Of a stretch of DNA of 5,745 nucleotides, positions 1 to 5,668 are shown piece after piece (position 1 is the stretch's first letter; the number at the start of each line of letters is the position of its first letter). The stretch lies in NCBI GenBank assembly GCA_945906835.1, contig CAMDRL010000092.1:1-5745 (forward strand), given 5' to 3'. Made by a program: the position numbers and the translations under genes. The stretch comes from Rickettsia typhi. Lineage in GTDB: Bacteria; Pseudomonadota; Alphaproteobacteria; Rickettsiales; UBA1997. The notes beneath the pieces were generated by a model that searched no databases, was not told the DNA's origin, and saw only the letters and a program-made list of their open reading frames with translations.

Positions 1-732
1 CTACTTAATTTTAGGTTGTAAATTTGAAAGCCCGCCATCAACGCCAAATGTTTGACCGGTAATAAAATTTGCTTGGTCACTAAGTAAAAATAAAACCATA
101 TTCGCCACATCTTCAGCTTCGCCAATTCGCCCTAAAGCGTGCATTGCAGTTGAGAATTTTAAGGCGTTTTCGTTGTTAGTAATTTTTGAGGTGAGTTTGG
201 TTTTGGTAAGCCCGGGAGCCACAACATTAAACCGCAAATTTTGAGTTGCATAAGTTGCACTTGCCGATTTTGCTAAAGAAATAATTCCACCTTTTGCCGC
301 GGCAATTGCCTCATGATTGGCAATTCCCTGCATTGCGGCGGCGGAGGAAATTAAAACTATGGAACCGCCATTTTTTAAATATTTTCCAGAAGATTTTACA
401 ACTGAAAAAGCGGTGGTTAAATTAGCTTCAATAGTTGAGGAATATTCGTCAAAGCTGGTTAAATGGGCCGGCTTTAAGGTTACTGATCCAGAAAAATTAG
501 CAACACCATCAATATTTCCTAAAGTTTTTTTTGTTTGCTCAAAAACCTCATCAGTTGCAGAAAAATCAGCCGCATTTAAAACTGCGCCTTCACAATTAAA
601 TTCTGTTTTTAACTCATTTAAACGATCCGAATTACGCGCCGTAATAAAAATATTTTTGCCACACTTCTTCAAGCCTTTGGCGGTTAAATAGCCAATATCG
701 CTTGAGGCAGAAATGATCAGATAATTGTTCAT
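1..732 (-). CDS. Atypical SDR-family NAD(P)-binding protein without the catalytic Tyr
   Basis: A complete 243-residue protein (ATG at 732, TAG at 1-3), normal length for a classical short-chain dehydrogenase/reductase. Seen: a cofactor-binding turn ISASSDIG at residues 7-14, where only the last glycine of the usual TGxxxGIG survives; NFSG at 79-82 in place of NNAG; Asn104 in the EANL segment; Ser130 in ISS; Lys147; a PG motif at 173-174; and the C-terminal GQTFGVDGG at 226-234. The residue 13 after Ser130 and four before Lys147, normally the catalytic Tyr, is Ile143 (NHEAIAAAK). The fold is certain, but ordinary SDR redox chemistry is doubtful; it may bind a nucleotide or act non-canonically. 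The start is fixed by an ATGA overlap with the end of the MAPEG remnant, so translation was probably coupled to that gene. Substrate unknown. Confidence 0.92.
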   Translation of the reverse strand: MNNYLIISASSDIGYLTAKGLKKCGKNIFITARNSDRLNELKTEFNCEGAVLNAADFSATDEVFEQTKKTLGNIDGVANFSGSVTLKPAHLTSFDEYSSTIEANLTTAFSVVKSSGKYLKNGGSIVLISSAAAMQGIANHEAIAAAKGGIISLAKSASATYATQNLRFNVVAPGLTKTKLTSKITNNENALKFSTAMHALGRIGEAEDVANMVLFLLSDQANFITGQTFGVDGGLSNLQPKIK

Positions 733-1040
733 AATTTTATAAAGATTAATATTAGATTTATTAAGAAAAGACCTAAAATGGCGGCAAATGTCATTGCCAT
801 TCCAAAAATTCTGAAGCGAAAATTTTCATTAATTTGAGAAATTCCGCAAGCATGAGAGATTCTGCCAATTAACAGCAAAGCTCCAAGCGCCATTATTTTC
901 AGCAACAAAAAGCAATATTAAAGCAAGTGGAACAGTTTCGCAAAAATTACTTTGAGCTCTAATGGCTTTTTGTAAAATTAAATTATTGCCGTCTCCAATG
1001 CTTATTTTATTGGTTCGGCGAATTTTAATAATTCTAATAG

Positions 1041-1065
1041 TTAGACACTGTTAGCTAATTATTTT
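1041..1065. repeat. Left terminal inverted repeat of the palindromic element
   Basis: This 25-base block is the reverse complement of 1182-1206 except at its tenth base (G here, the complement of T would be A). The first three bases (TTA) include the TA target copy plus one chance-symmetric base. Confidence 0.85.
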
Positions 1066-1203
1066 CATCCCATATTTAGCCCTGTTTTTGTTTATTTTTT
1101 GACAAAATTATTCAAAATATATCAAGATATTTATCATAATTTTGTCAAAAAAACGCTAAAAACATGTCAAAATCTGTGCTAAAAATAATTAGCTAATAGT
1201 GTC
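1044..1203. mobile_element. 160-bp palindromic MITE-like element with TA target duplication
   Basis: The ends are inverted repeats: GACACTGTTAGC onward at the left and the complementary ...GCTAATAGTGTC at the right. They agree over 22 element bases with one mismatch, and symmetry runs on through the flanking TTA/TAA. Symmetry continues without gaps to the centre. Arms 1041-1110 and 1137-1206 pair with about 12 mismatches in 70, including a perfect 16-bp inner block (1095-1110 with 1137-1152), around a 26-base loop that holds AAATAT/ATATTT. TA lies on both sides (1042-1043, 1204-1205). Deleting the element with one TA restores the MAPEG frame exactly, which identifies the boundaries. It encodes no protein. 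TA targets are typical of IS630/Tc1-mariner and of part of the IS5 family. Its parent transposase is not in the window and the family cannot be assigned. Confidence 0.87.
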
Positions 1204-1206
1204 TAA
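1182..1206. repeat. Right terminal inverted repeat of the palindromic element
   Basis: Partner of 1041-1065, with 24 of 25 positions complementary. It ends in GTGTC at 1203, followed by the duplicated TA at 1204-1205 and the resumed MAPEG sequence. Confidence 0.85.
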
Positions 1207-1334
1207 GAATAAAAATAATAATGAGAACAGCTATACATAAAGAGATGTTATCATTTTTTAATCATTTAATTTAAAAAAAATTTACAGAATATTATCAATA
1301 AAGATATTAAGTTGTCTAAACTTTTTTGACGACA

Positions 1335-2861
1335 CTAACAAAAATTTTTAAAAAAATTCTTACTATCATGTGAAATAGCTAATTTCTTATCTTCGCTCAT
1401 CAAATCATAAGTTTTATACATCATTGAAATTCTATGATTAGACTTAAGTTTGTCATGGTTTCTGGCCAAAAAATCCCAATATAAATAATTAAAAGGGCAA
1501 GCATCCACCCCATTTTTTTGATCAACTTTATAGCTACAATTTTTGCAATAATTCGACATTTTATTGATATAGCTTCCTCCCGCTGCATATGGCTTGCTGG
1601 CTAAATATCCACCATCAGCAAATAAAATCATTCCCGAAACATTGGGCATTTCCACCCATTCATAGGCGTCAGCATAAACAATTAAAAACCATTCATTAAC
1701 CTGCGCTGGATTAATGCCAGCAATAAGTGCAAAATTTCCCAGCACCATCAAGCGCTGAATATGATGAGCGTAAGCATTATTTTTTGTTTCTTTTACACAT
1801 TGACTCAAGCAATTCATTTTTGTTTTTGCTGTCCAATAAAAATCGGGTAATTTTTTATTGGCGTTGAAGAAATTTTCTTTTGCATAATGCGGCATTTTAA
1901 GCCAATAAATTCCCCTTATATATTCACGCCAACCAATAATTTGGCGAATAAATCCTTCTGTGGCGTTTAGTGGCGCGCTTCCGTCATAATAAGCTTTTTC
2001 TGCGGCTCTCACGCACTCAATTGGTAGCAGCAACCCACAATTTAAATAAAAACCAATATGTGAATGATACATCCAAGGTTCATTTTCAATCATTGCATCT
2101 TGATAATCGCCAAAATAAAAAAGCCTTTGTTCAATAAATTGTTTAAGCGCCAACAAAGCCTGATCTCTTGTGACTGCAAAGTTGAATGGCTCAAGATCGC
2201 CAAAGTGATCGACAAATTTTTCTTCTACCAAACGCATAACCTCAAGAGTAATAGAGTCATTTTTAGATTGATAAGTTGCAGGAATTTTTAACCCTTGTTT
2301 TGGTGGCTTGCGATTATTGGAATCATAATTCCACTGCCCGCCTTCAGGCTGGTTTTCATTCATTAAAATGGAATATTTTTGACGCATTTGGCGATAAAAA
2401 TATTCCATTCGAATTTGTTTTCTGTCGTTCGCCCAATTTGCAAATTCAGATGTTGAACAAAGAAAACGATTGTCTTGGCGAATATCAACTGGAATTTCAA
2501 ATCTCTTTTCCCACGATAAAAAATATTGCAAAACGCGATATTCACCAGGTTCAGTTACAATAATTTTATTGATTTGATAAGATCTAATAGCGCGCTGAAC
2601 TTCGCCACAAAATGATTGAGAATTTTCAACATCATCTAATTTTATATATCTTACATTAAAGCCTTTTTGGGTCATTTCAGCTGCAAAATGCCGCATTGCA
2701 GAAAATAAAAAAGCGATCTTTTTTTTATGGTGCTTGACATAAGTTGCCTCTTCCAGCACTTCACACATCAAAATTATGTCATTGGCTTTATCGCAATCTT
2801 CAATGCTAGAAATGCTGTATGAAAGTTGATCGCCTAAAATAAGTCGCAGAGTTTTTTCCAT
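1335..2861 (-). CDS. phrB: Iron-sulfur bacterial cryptochrome / (6-4) photolyase, PhrB/CryB type
   Basis: Flavoprotein of the FeS-BCP group, predicted to repair (6-4) photoproducts or sense blue light using FAD and a [4Fe-4S] cluster; known members also bind a ribityllumazine antenna. Starting at ATG 2861 it has 508 residues, matching family length (about 505-515), and begins MEKTLRLILGDQLS, the usual N-terminal strand. An in-frame ATG at 2909 would add 16 residues and overlap the upstream gene by 41 bases, so it is less likely. Seen: N-terminal alpha/beta domain (about 5-130), helical FAD domain (about 200-500), MYHSHIGFYLN, EGFIRQIIGWREYIRG, and YAHHIQRLM with the catalytic-type His near 367. 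The cluster cysteines are Cys351, Cys439, Cys442 and Cys455 (MNC, YCKNC, ACPF), in the spacing known from Agrobacterium PhrB. Trp343 and Trp391 of the presumed electron path are present; residue 392 is Phe. Its start lies 7 bases after the FAD oxidoreductase stop. Confidence 0.95.
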   Translation of the reverse strand: MEKTLRLILGDQLSYSISSIEDCDKANDIILMCEVLEEATYVKHHKKKIAFLFSAMRHFAAEMTQKGFNVRYIKLDDVENSQSFCGEVQRAIRSYQINKIIVTEPGEYRVLQYFLSWEKRFEIPVDIRQDNRFLCSTSEFANWANDRKQIRMEYFYRQMRQKYSILMNENQPEGGQWNYDSNNRKPPKQGLKIPATYQSKNDSITLEVMRLVEEKFVDHFGDLEPFNFAVTRDQALLALKQFIEQRLFYFGDYQDAMIENEPWMYHSHIGFYLNCGLLLPIECVRAAEKAYYDGSAPLNATEGFIRQIIGWREYIRGIYWLKMPHYAKENFFNANKKLPDFYWTAKTKMNCLSQCVKETKNNAYAHHIQRLMVLGNFALIAGINPAQVNEWFLIVYADAYEWVEMPNVSGMILFADGGYLASKPYAAGGSYINKMSNYCKNCSYKVDQKNGVDACPFNYLYWDFLARNHDKLKSNHRISMMYKTYDLMSEDKKLAISHDSKNFFKNFC

Positions 2862-2868
2862 AACAATT

Positions 2869-3852
2869 TTATATTTTTTCCAATATTTGATTTGCCGCCT
2901 TAAAGCCACTTAAAAATGCTGATTCCATTCGACCCTTGACCAACCAATCACCACAAACAGAAATTTTTTCAGATTCATCAATTAAAAAATTTTCACCTTC
3001 TTGCTTTTTAATATTTGCATAGCGCCAACTGTGAATTGATTTGTGCTGGGCAACACTTAAATCAAAACCAACAATTTTACTTGCTTTGCCGCAAAGATAT
3101 TCCATAACTTGGTTTTTATCATCGTCAATATGATTATCTGCCCATTTATTGGTTGAATTGATCAGCAAGCAAAAAGCGTCATTTCTGGCTGGTTTTGAGC
3201 TATTGACAGAAATCCAACTAATGTCTTCGCCCTTAACCAGAGCGGCGTCAAAATCTAAATCTAAAGGTTTTTCAAAGCCCAACATCAGCGAAAAACAGCT
3301 TTGCATTTTTATAGATTTTATTTTTTGGAAAAGCGTTAGTGAATTAGGAATTAAATCAACTGCTTGCTGTGGCGGAATGGCGCAAATCAGCCAATCATAG
3401 CCAACAAAATTATTTTCTTTTTCATCAATCAAGCGCCATTTATCTTGATCTTTTTTGATCGATTTAATTTTAGTTTCAAGATTAATTTTTAAGCCTTGAG
3501 CCAAATATTTGCCAATTGCATTCATATTGGGAGTGCCAACATAATTTTGATAATTAAAATCCCAATTGCGCCTTGTGATAATTTTTTTATTTTCAAATTC
3601 TACAAAACGCGCTTTCCAAGTCTGGATAACTTCTTGTTCAATCATTGGTTGAATGAAGCCTTTAAATTCAGCGCTTTTAGCCTTAAAAAACTGCGCCCCA
3701 TGATCAAAAAAATAAGGCTCAGCGCGCCTTGTGGCAATTCTTCCGCCCACGCCACGCGATTTTTCAAACAAAGTTATATTAGCATTTTTTTTCAGAATAT
3801 TAGCCGCTGTTAAACCAGATAAACCAGCTCCTATTATGGCGATATTAATCAT
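2869..3852 (-). CDS. COG3380-type FAD-dependent amine-oxidase-like oxidoreductase
   Basis: A 327-residue predicted cytoplasmic flavoprotein of the NAD/FAD-dependent oxidoreductase group related to renalase and amine oxidases. Seen: N-terminal Rossmann motif GAGLSG (Gly8, Gly10, Gly13), ribose-binding Glu30 in FEKSRG, then GVGGRIATRR at 34-43 and FDHGAQFF at 49-56, all hallmarks of this group. Near the C-terminus, VCGDW (about residue 297 on), GRMESAFLSG and AAN form the second FAD-contact segment. Length is normal and no disruption is visible. The substrate is unknown; members of this group often sit beside photolyase genes, which suggests a redox partner role, but this is inference. The ATG at 3852 forms an ATGA overlap with the preceding DUF3429 gene, so translation is probably coupled. 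There is no clear Shine-Dalgarno sequence, in line with most starts here. Confidence 0.92.
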   Translation of the reverse strand: MINIAIIGAGLSGLTAANILKKNANITLFEKSRGVGGRIATRRAEPYFFDHGAQFFKAKSAEFKGFIQPMIEQEVIQTWKARFVEFENKKIITRRNWDFNYQNYVGTPNMNAIGKYLAQGLKINLETKIKSIKKDQDKWRLIDEKENNFVGYDWLICAIPPQQAVDLIPNSLTLFQKIKSIKMQSCFSLMLGFEKPLDLDFDAALVKGEDISWISVNSSKPARNDAFCLLINSTNKWADNHIDDDKNQVMEYLCGKASKIVGFDLSVAQHKSIHSWRYANIKKQEGENFLIDESEKISVCGDWLVKGRMESAFLSGFKAANQILEKI

Positions 3853-4307
3853 GAGTAAATATTTGAAATAATTAGTGATTCAACAACTACAAGAGTTACC
3901 AAAAAGCGGATGTGAAAATATTCTTTTGTGATCAATCCGTCATAAAACATTTTTCTGTCGATAAGCAACAAAACCAAAAAACTGATTATCAATACAATTA
4001 AAAAATATTTAAAAGGAAATAAAAGATATAAAAACCACAGAAAAATAGTATTTATATTGCTAGAAATTGGCAGGTAATATGACCATTTATTGCAAAAACT
4101 TAGATGTTGACCCCAATGGCTTCCGGCAACAAAAGAAGCAATAACTAAGCCATAGATGCTAATGATTTTTTCTACACTTCCAAGAATTGGAATAAAATGA
4201 AAATCAGCGCACAGCAATAAAGCGCAAGCTAAAAAAGGCAGAGATCCTGCATAAGTAAAATATGTTTTTAAGCGCAATGCTTTATTAAAATTTTTTTCTT
4301 TTATCAA
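3849..4307 (-). CDS. DUF3429-family membrane protein (TTG start)
   Basis: A 152-residue hydrophobic protein with about five predicted membrane helices (near residues 17-34, 46-64, 77-95, 99-117 and 132-150), placed in the inner membrane. It matches the DUF3429 pattern: YAGSLPFLACALLL at 19-32, IYGLVIASFVAGSHWG at 51-66 with the HWG signature, an acidic residue ending helix 4 (LLLIDRK), and a C-terminal FHIRFLVTLVV block resembling the family's W/LR..LT motif. The function of the family is unknown. The only workable start is TTG at 4305-4307: an in-frame TAA lies at 4317-4319 and no ATG or GTG occurs before the first helix. The weak AAAG at 4311-4314 is the only candidate ribosome site. It ends in an ATGA overlap with the FAD oxidoreductase, which suggests the two are co-expressed. 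A 100-base gap separates it from the VOC gene. Confidence 0.82.
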   Translation of the reverse strand: MIKEKNFNKALRLKTYFTYAGSLPFLACALLLCADFHFIPILGSVEKIISIYGLVIASFVAGSHWGQHLSFCNKWSYYLPISSNINTIFLWFLYLLFPFKYFLIVLIISFLVLLLIDRKMFYDGLITKEYFHIRFLVTLVVVESLIISNIYS

Positions 4308-4407
4308 AATCTTTAATTAAAAATGGATCATAAAAACTTATTTTATTTCAATATTTGGTCTTGTAATAAAATTGCTTAGAGGGTTTTTTATTAATTCAAA
4401 ATTTTTA

Positions 4408-4725
4408 TTAAGGAACAAGAATTGGCAGTTTAAGCATTTCAACATTGTTACCATCTTGGTCTTTAATATAAACCGAGCTTGTCCCATCGCGATGCAAAAC
4501 CGCATCACCATAAGGCGCAAGATCTTCAGCAACAATAGCAAAATGATAAGGATGTTGGTCTGGAAGAACTAAAGCAAGTGAAGTATTGGCAAATTTTATC
4601 ATTGCCCAGCTCTCGTCCTGATATTCAATTTGACAGGCAAAACGCTCTTTATACCAAGAAACTGCCGTTGCAATATTCTTAACTTGTATGGCGGTGTGAT
4701 GAATTGTGTCGAGTGATTTATTCAT
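4408..4725 (-). CDS. Small VOC (glyoxalase/bleomycin-resistance fold) protein
   Basis: A 105-residue single-domain protein of the vicinal oxygen chelate superfamily, at the short end of the usual 110-130. Seen: first strand IHHTAIQV (8-15), helix AVSWYKERF (21-29), YQDESWAMIKF (35-45), LALVLPDQHPYHFAIV (50-65), then HRDGTSSVYIKDQDGNNVEML (78-98), the standard DPDGN-xxE ending. Candidate metal ligands are His10, His61 and Glu96; the fourth site, usually ending strand 4, is not obvious, so metal binding is likely but not certain. The family includes lyases, isomerases and dioxygenases, and nothing here fixes the substrate. The ATG lies 9 bases after the Coq7-like stop in an A-rich spacer without a Shine-Dalgarno sequence, so expression probably depends on the same transcript. 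Confidence 0.88.
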   Translation of the reverse strand: MNKSLDTIHHTAIQVKNIATAVSWYKERFACQIEYQDESWAMIKFANTSLALVLPDQHPYHFAIVAEDLAPYGDAVLHRDGTSSVYIKDQDGNNVEMLKLPILVP

Positions 4726-4734
4726 ATTTTTTTG

Positions 4735-5298
4735 TTAAAATTTTTTTGCCGCTTTTACAGCTAAATTTGATCCAGATCCAATGATTTTAAGCCAAAATCG
4801 TCCAATAATTCCTATTTTCTGATGCGCAATTCGCTCATAAGCATCTTGCTTATGATGAACTTCCTCAGCACAACATTTTTGCAAAACAGCCAATAAATCT
4901 TGGTTATTATTGGTTGTTTTTAGATACTCAATTTGATGATTATAATGTTTTTCAACAAATGTTTCGACCGCTTTAATTGTTATGCAAAAAGCTCTATAGC
5001 CAAATATTGATGGCAAAAAACCCAAACCAAAAGCCATTATTTTCCACAAAAAAATAAGATTACTTCTTCTATGTTTTGCAACAATATGTTCCATAACTAT
5101 CAAATGACGAAGCTCGGTTTTTAGATGTTCGGCGGCCATTTCTCTGACTTTTTTTGACCAAAAAACACAGCTCGCACCCAAATATATCCAAACTGCGCCA
5201 GTTTCTCCTGCGTGATTAGAACGCATCCAGCAAATCAGATCGTCTGAAATCTTGATATTTTTTGCGCCGTAATTTTCAATTATCTGATTCTTATTCAT
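4735..5298 (-). CDS. Coq7-like diiron hydroxylase (demethoxyubiquinone hydroxylase family)
   Basis: A 187-residue ferritin-like four-helix protein of the Coq7 family, which hydroxylates demethoxyubiquinone at the inner membrane in ubiquinone synthesis. Seen: SNHAGETGAVWIY at 27-39 with Glu32; Glu62 and His65 in TELRH; VETFVEKHY at 111-119 with Glu112; Glu145 and His148 in EEVHH. All six expected diiron ligands are therefore present. A hydrophobic stretch (about 82-110) could be the membrane-contact surface, and the C-terminal NLAVKAAKKF matches the family's AI-AK ending. It is somewhat divergent, and its place in a photolyase cluster makes a specialised paralogue acting on another substrate as plausible as true COQ7, so no symbol is given. 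The start is fixed by an 8-base overlap (ATGAATAA) with the half-photolyase gene. Confidence 0.88.
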   Translation of the reverse strand: MNKNQIIENYGAKNIKISDDLICWMRSNHAGETGAVWIYLGASCVFWSKKVREMAAEHLKTELRHLIVMEHIVAKHRRSNLIFLWKIMAFGLGFLPSIFGYRAFCITIKAVETFVEKHYNHQIEYLKTTNNNQDLLAVLQKCCAEEVHHKQDAYERIAHQKIGIIGRFWLKIIGSGSNLAVKAAKKF

Positions 5299-5632
5299 TT
5301 TCTATGTTTGCATTTATCCAAAAAGCGGTGTTTTTTGCTTTGTTCCAATATTTAAAAAAACGATTAAATTCATAGCCAGAACCAATATTTACAAAGGATT
5401 TTTCTTCAACAATTTCAACTGAAAAAACTTTTGATAACTGCTCAACAAGATTTTTAATTTGAGTATCGACCGTAAAAGGAGTGATAATTTTTTCAGGCTT
5501 AAAAGATTTTAAAATTTCTATTGTGTTGCCTTTGATAATTTCAATTTGAAGTTGGCAAAGAGTTTCGTAAATAAAAACTAATCTTTTGAATGAATAAGGG
5601 CGCTGTTGCAAATCATCCAACAATACTCTCAT
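5291..5632 (-). CDS. Short photolyase N-terminal-domain-like protein, probably 5'-truncated
   Basis: A 113-residue protein resembling the alpha/beta (antenna-binding) domain of DNA photolyases, with no FAD domain. Recognisable pieces are YSFKRLVFIYETL (13-25), EIIKGNTIEIL (31-41), a PEKIITPFTVD strand-turn (46-56) and a C-terminal FNRFFKYWNKAK (89-100). Standalone domains of this sort usually carry another 30-40 residues before the SFKRL helix, containing the first strand and loop. Here the frame is closed by a TAG (5642-5644) three codons before the ATG, and no matching residues appear in any frame upstream. The gene is therefore either an unusually short variant or an N-terminally truncated remnant that still has a start codon. 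It overlaps the Coq7-like gene by 8 bases. Function unknown; antenna or partner roles are speculation. AGAG about 8 bases before the ATG is a weak ribosome site. Confidence 0.65.
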   Translation of the reverse strand: MRVLLDDLQQRPYSFKRLVFIYETLCQLQIEIIKGNTIEILKSFKPEKIITPFTVDTQIKNLVEQLSKVFSVEIVEEKSFVNIGSGYEFNRFFKYWNKAKNTAFWINANIENE

Positions 5633-5668
5633 AGATTTTCTCTAGTTTTTTGATTATTTTTCTTGTTA

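Larger units (their letters stand above)
729..1254 (-). pseudogene. MAPEG-family membrane protein, disrupted (nonsense codon, insertion, frameshift)
   Basis: Conceptual translation gives a MAPEG-like protein (membrane-associated eicosanoid/glutathione metabolism family; small four-helix membrane proteins). The ATG at 1252-1254 opens MITSLYV, followed by an in-frame TAG at 1231-1233, then LFSLLFLFL. The frame is then cut by a palindromic element at 1044-1203. It resumes with TIRIIKIRR, ISIGDGNN, RAQSNFCETVPLALILL and AENNG, matching the family pattern of IGDG, then RAxxNFxExVP, then E-NG. Near 891 the frame shifts, and ALGALLLIGRISHACG and two further hydrophobic stretches follow to TGA at 729-731. 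About 9 residues expected between ENNG and ALGA are absent, so the shift looks like a small deletion of 3n+2 bases. The repaired protein is about 121 residues; the family is usually near 130. The TGA overlaps the SDR start (ATGA), and the photolyase stop lies 80 bases upstream. Function of the intact ancestor unknown. Confidence 0.88.

Noticed and set aside
317..691. Open frame of 124 codons on the plus strand
   Set aside because: It is antisense to the SDR gene, with no recognisable motif or start signal; the minus-strand frame carries clear family motifs.
1044..1203. Rickettsia palindromic element (in-frame coding insertion)
   Set aside because: The size and palindromic form are similar, but this insertion brings stop codons in the host frame and does not add readable protein sequence, and I cannot match its sequence to a known RPE family.
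1311..1340. GTTGTC, TTTTTTGAC and GACACTAAC near the photolyase stop, resembling parts of the palindrome
   Set aside because: Only 6-7 base matches in low-complexity A+T-rich sequence; too little to claim a second element remnant. A bulged 6-bp stem here is also too weak to call a terminator.
2064..2563. Plus-strand open frames of 75 and 95 codons and a 60-codon minus-strand frame
   Set aside because: All lie within the photolyase gene in other frames and show no protein-like conservation.
3149..3813. Plus-strand open frames of 83 and 105 codons
   Set aside because: Antisense to the well-supported FAD oxidoreductase gene and without motifs.
4308..4407. Promoter or terminator in the gap between the VOC and DUF3429 genes
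   Set aside because: No convincing -35/-10 pair at proper spacing and no stable hairpin with a T-run; the TTGAAT near 4394 lacks a matching -10.
4338..4572. A 67-codon minus frame and a 66-codon plus frame around the end of the VOC gene
   Set aside because: They overlap the VOC gene, whose own frame contains the full DGN-xxE ending; I also considered a frameshifted VOC C-terminus but the domain is already complete at 4408.
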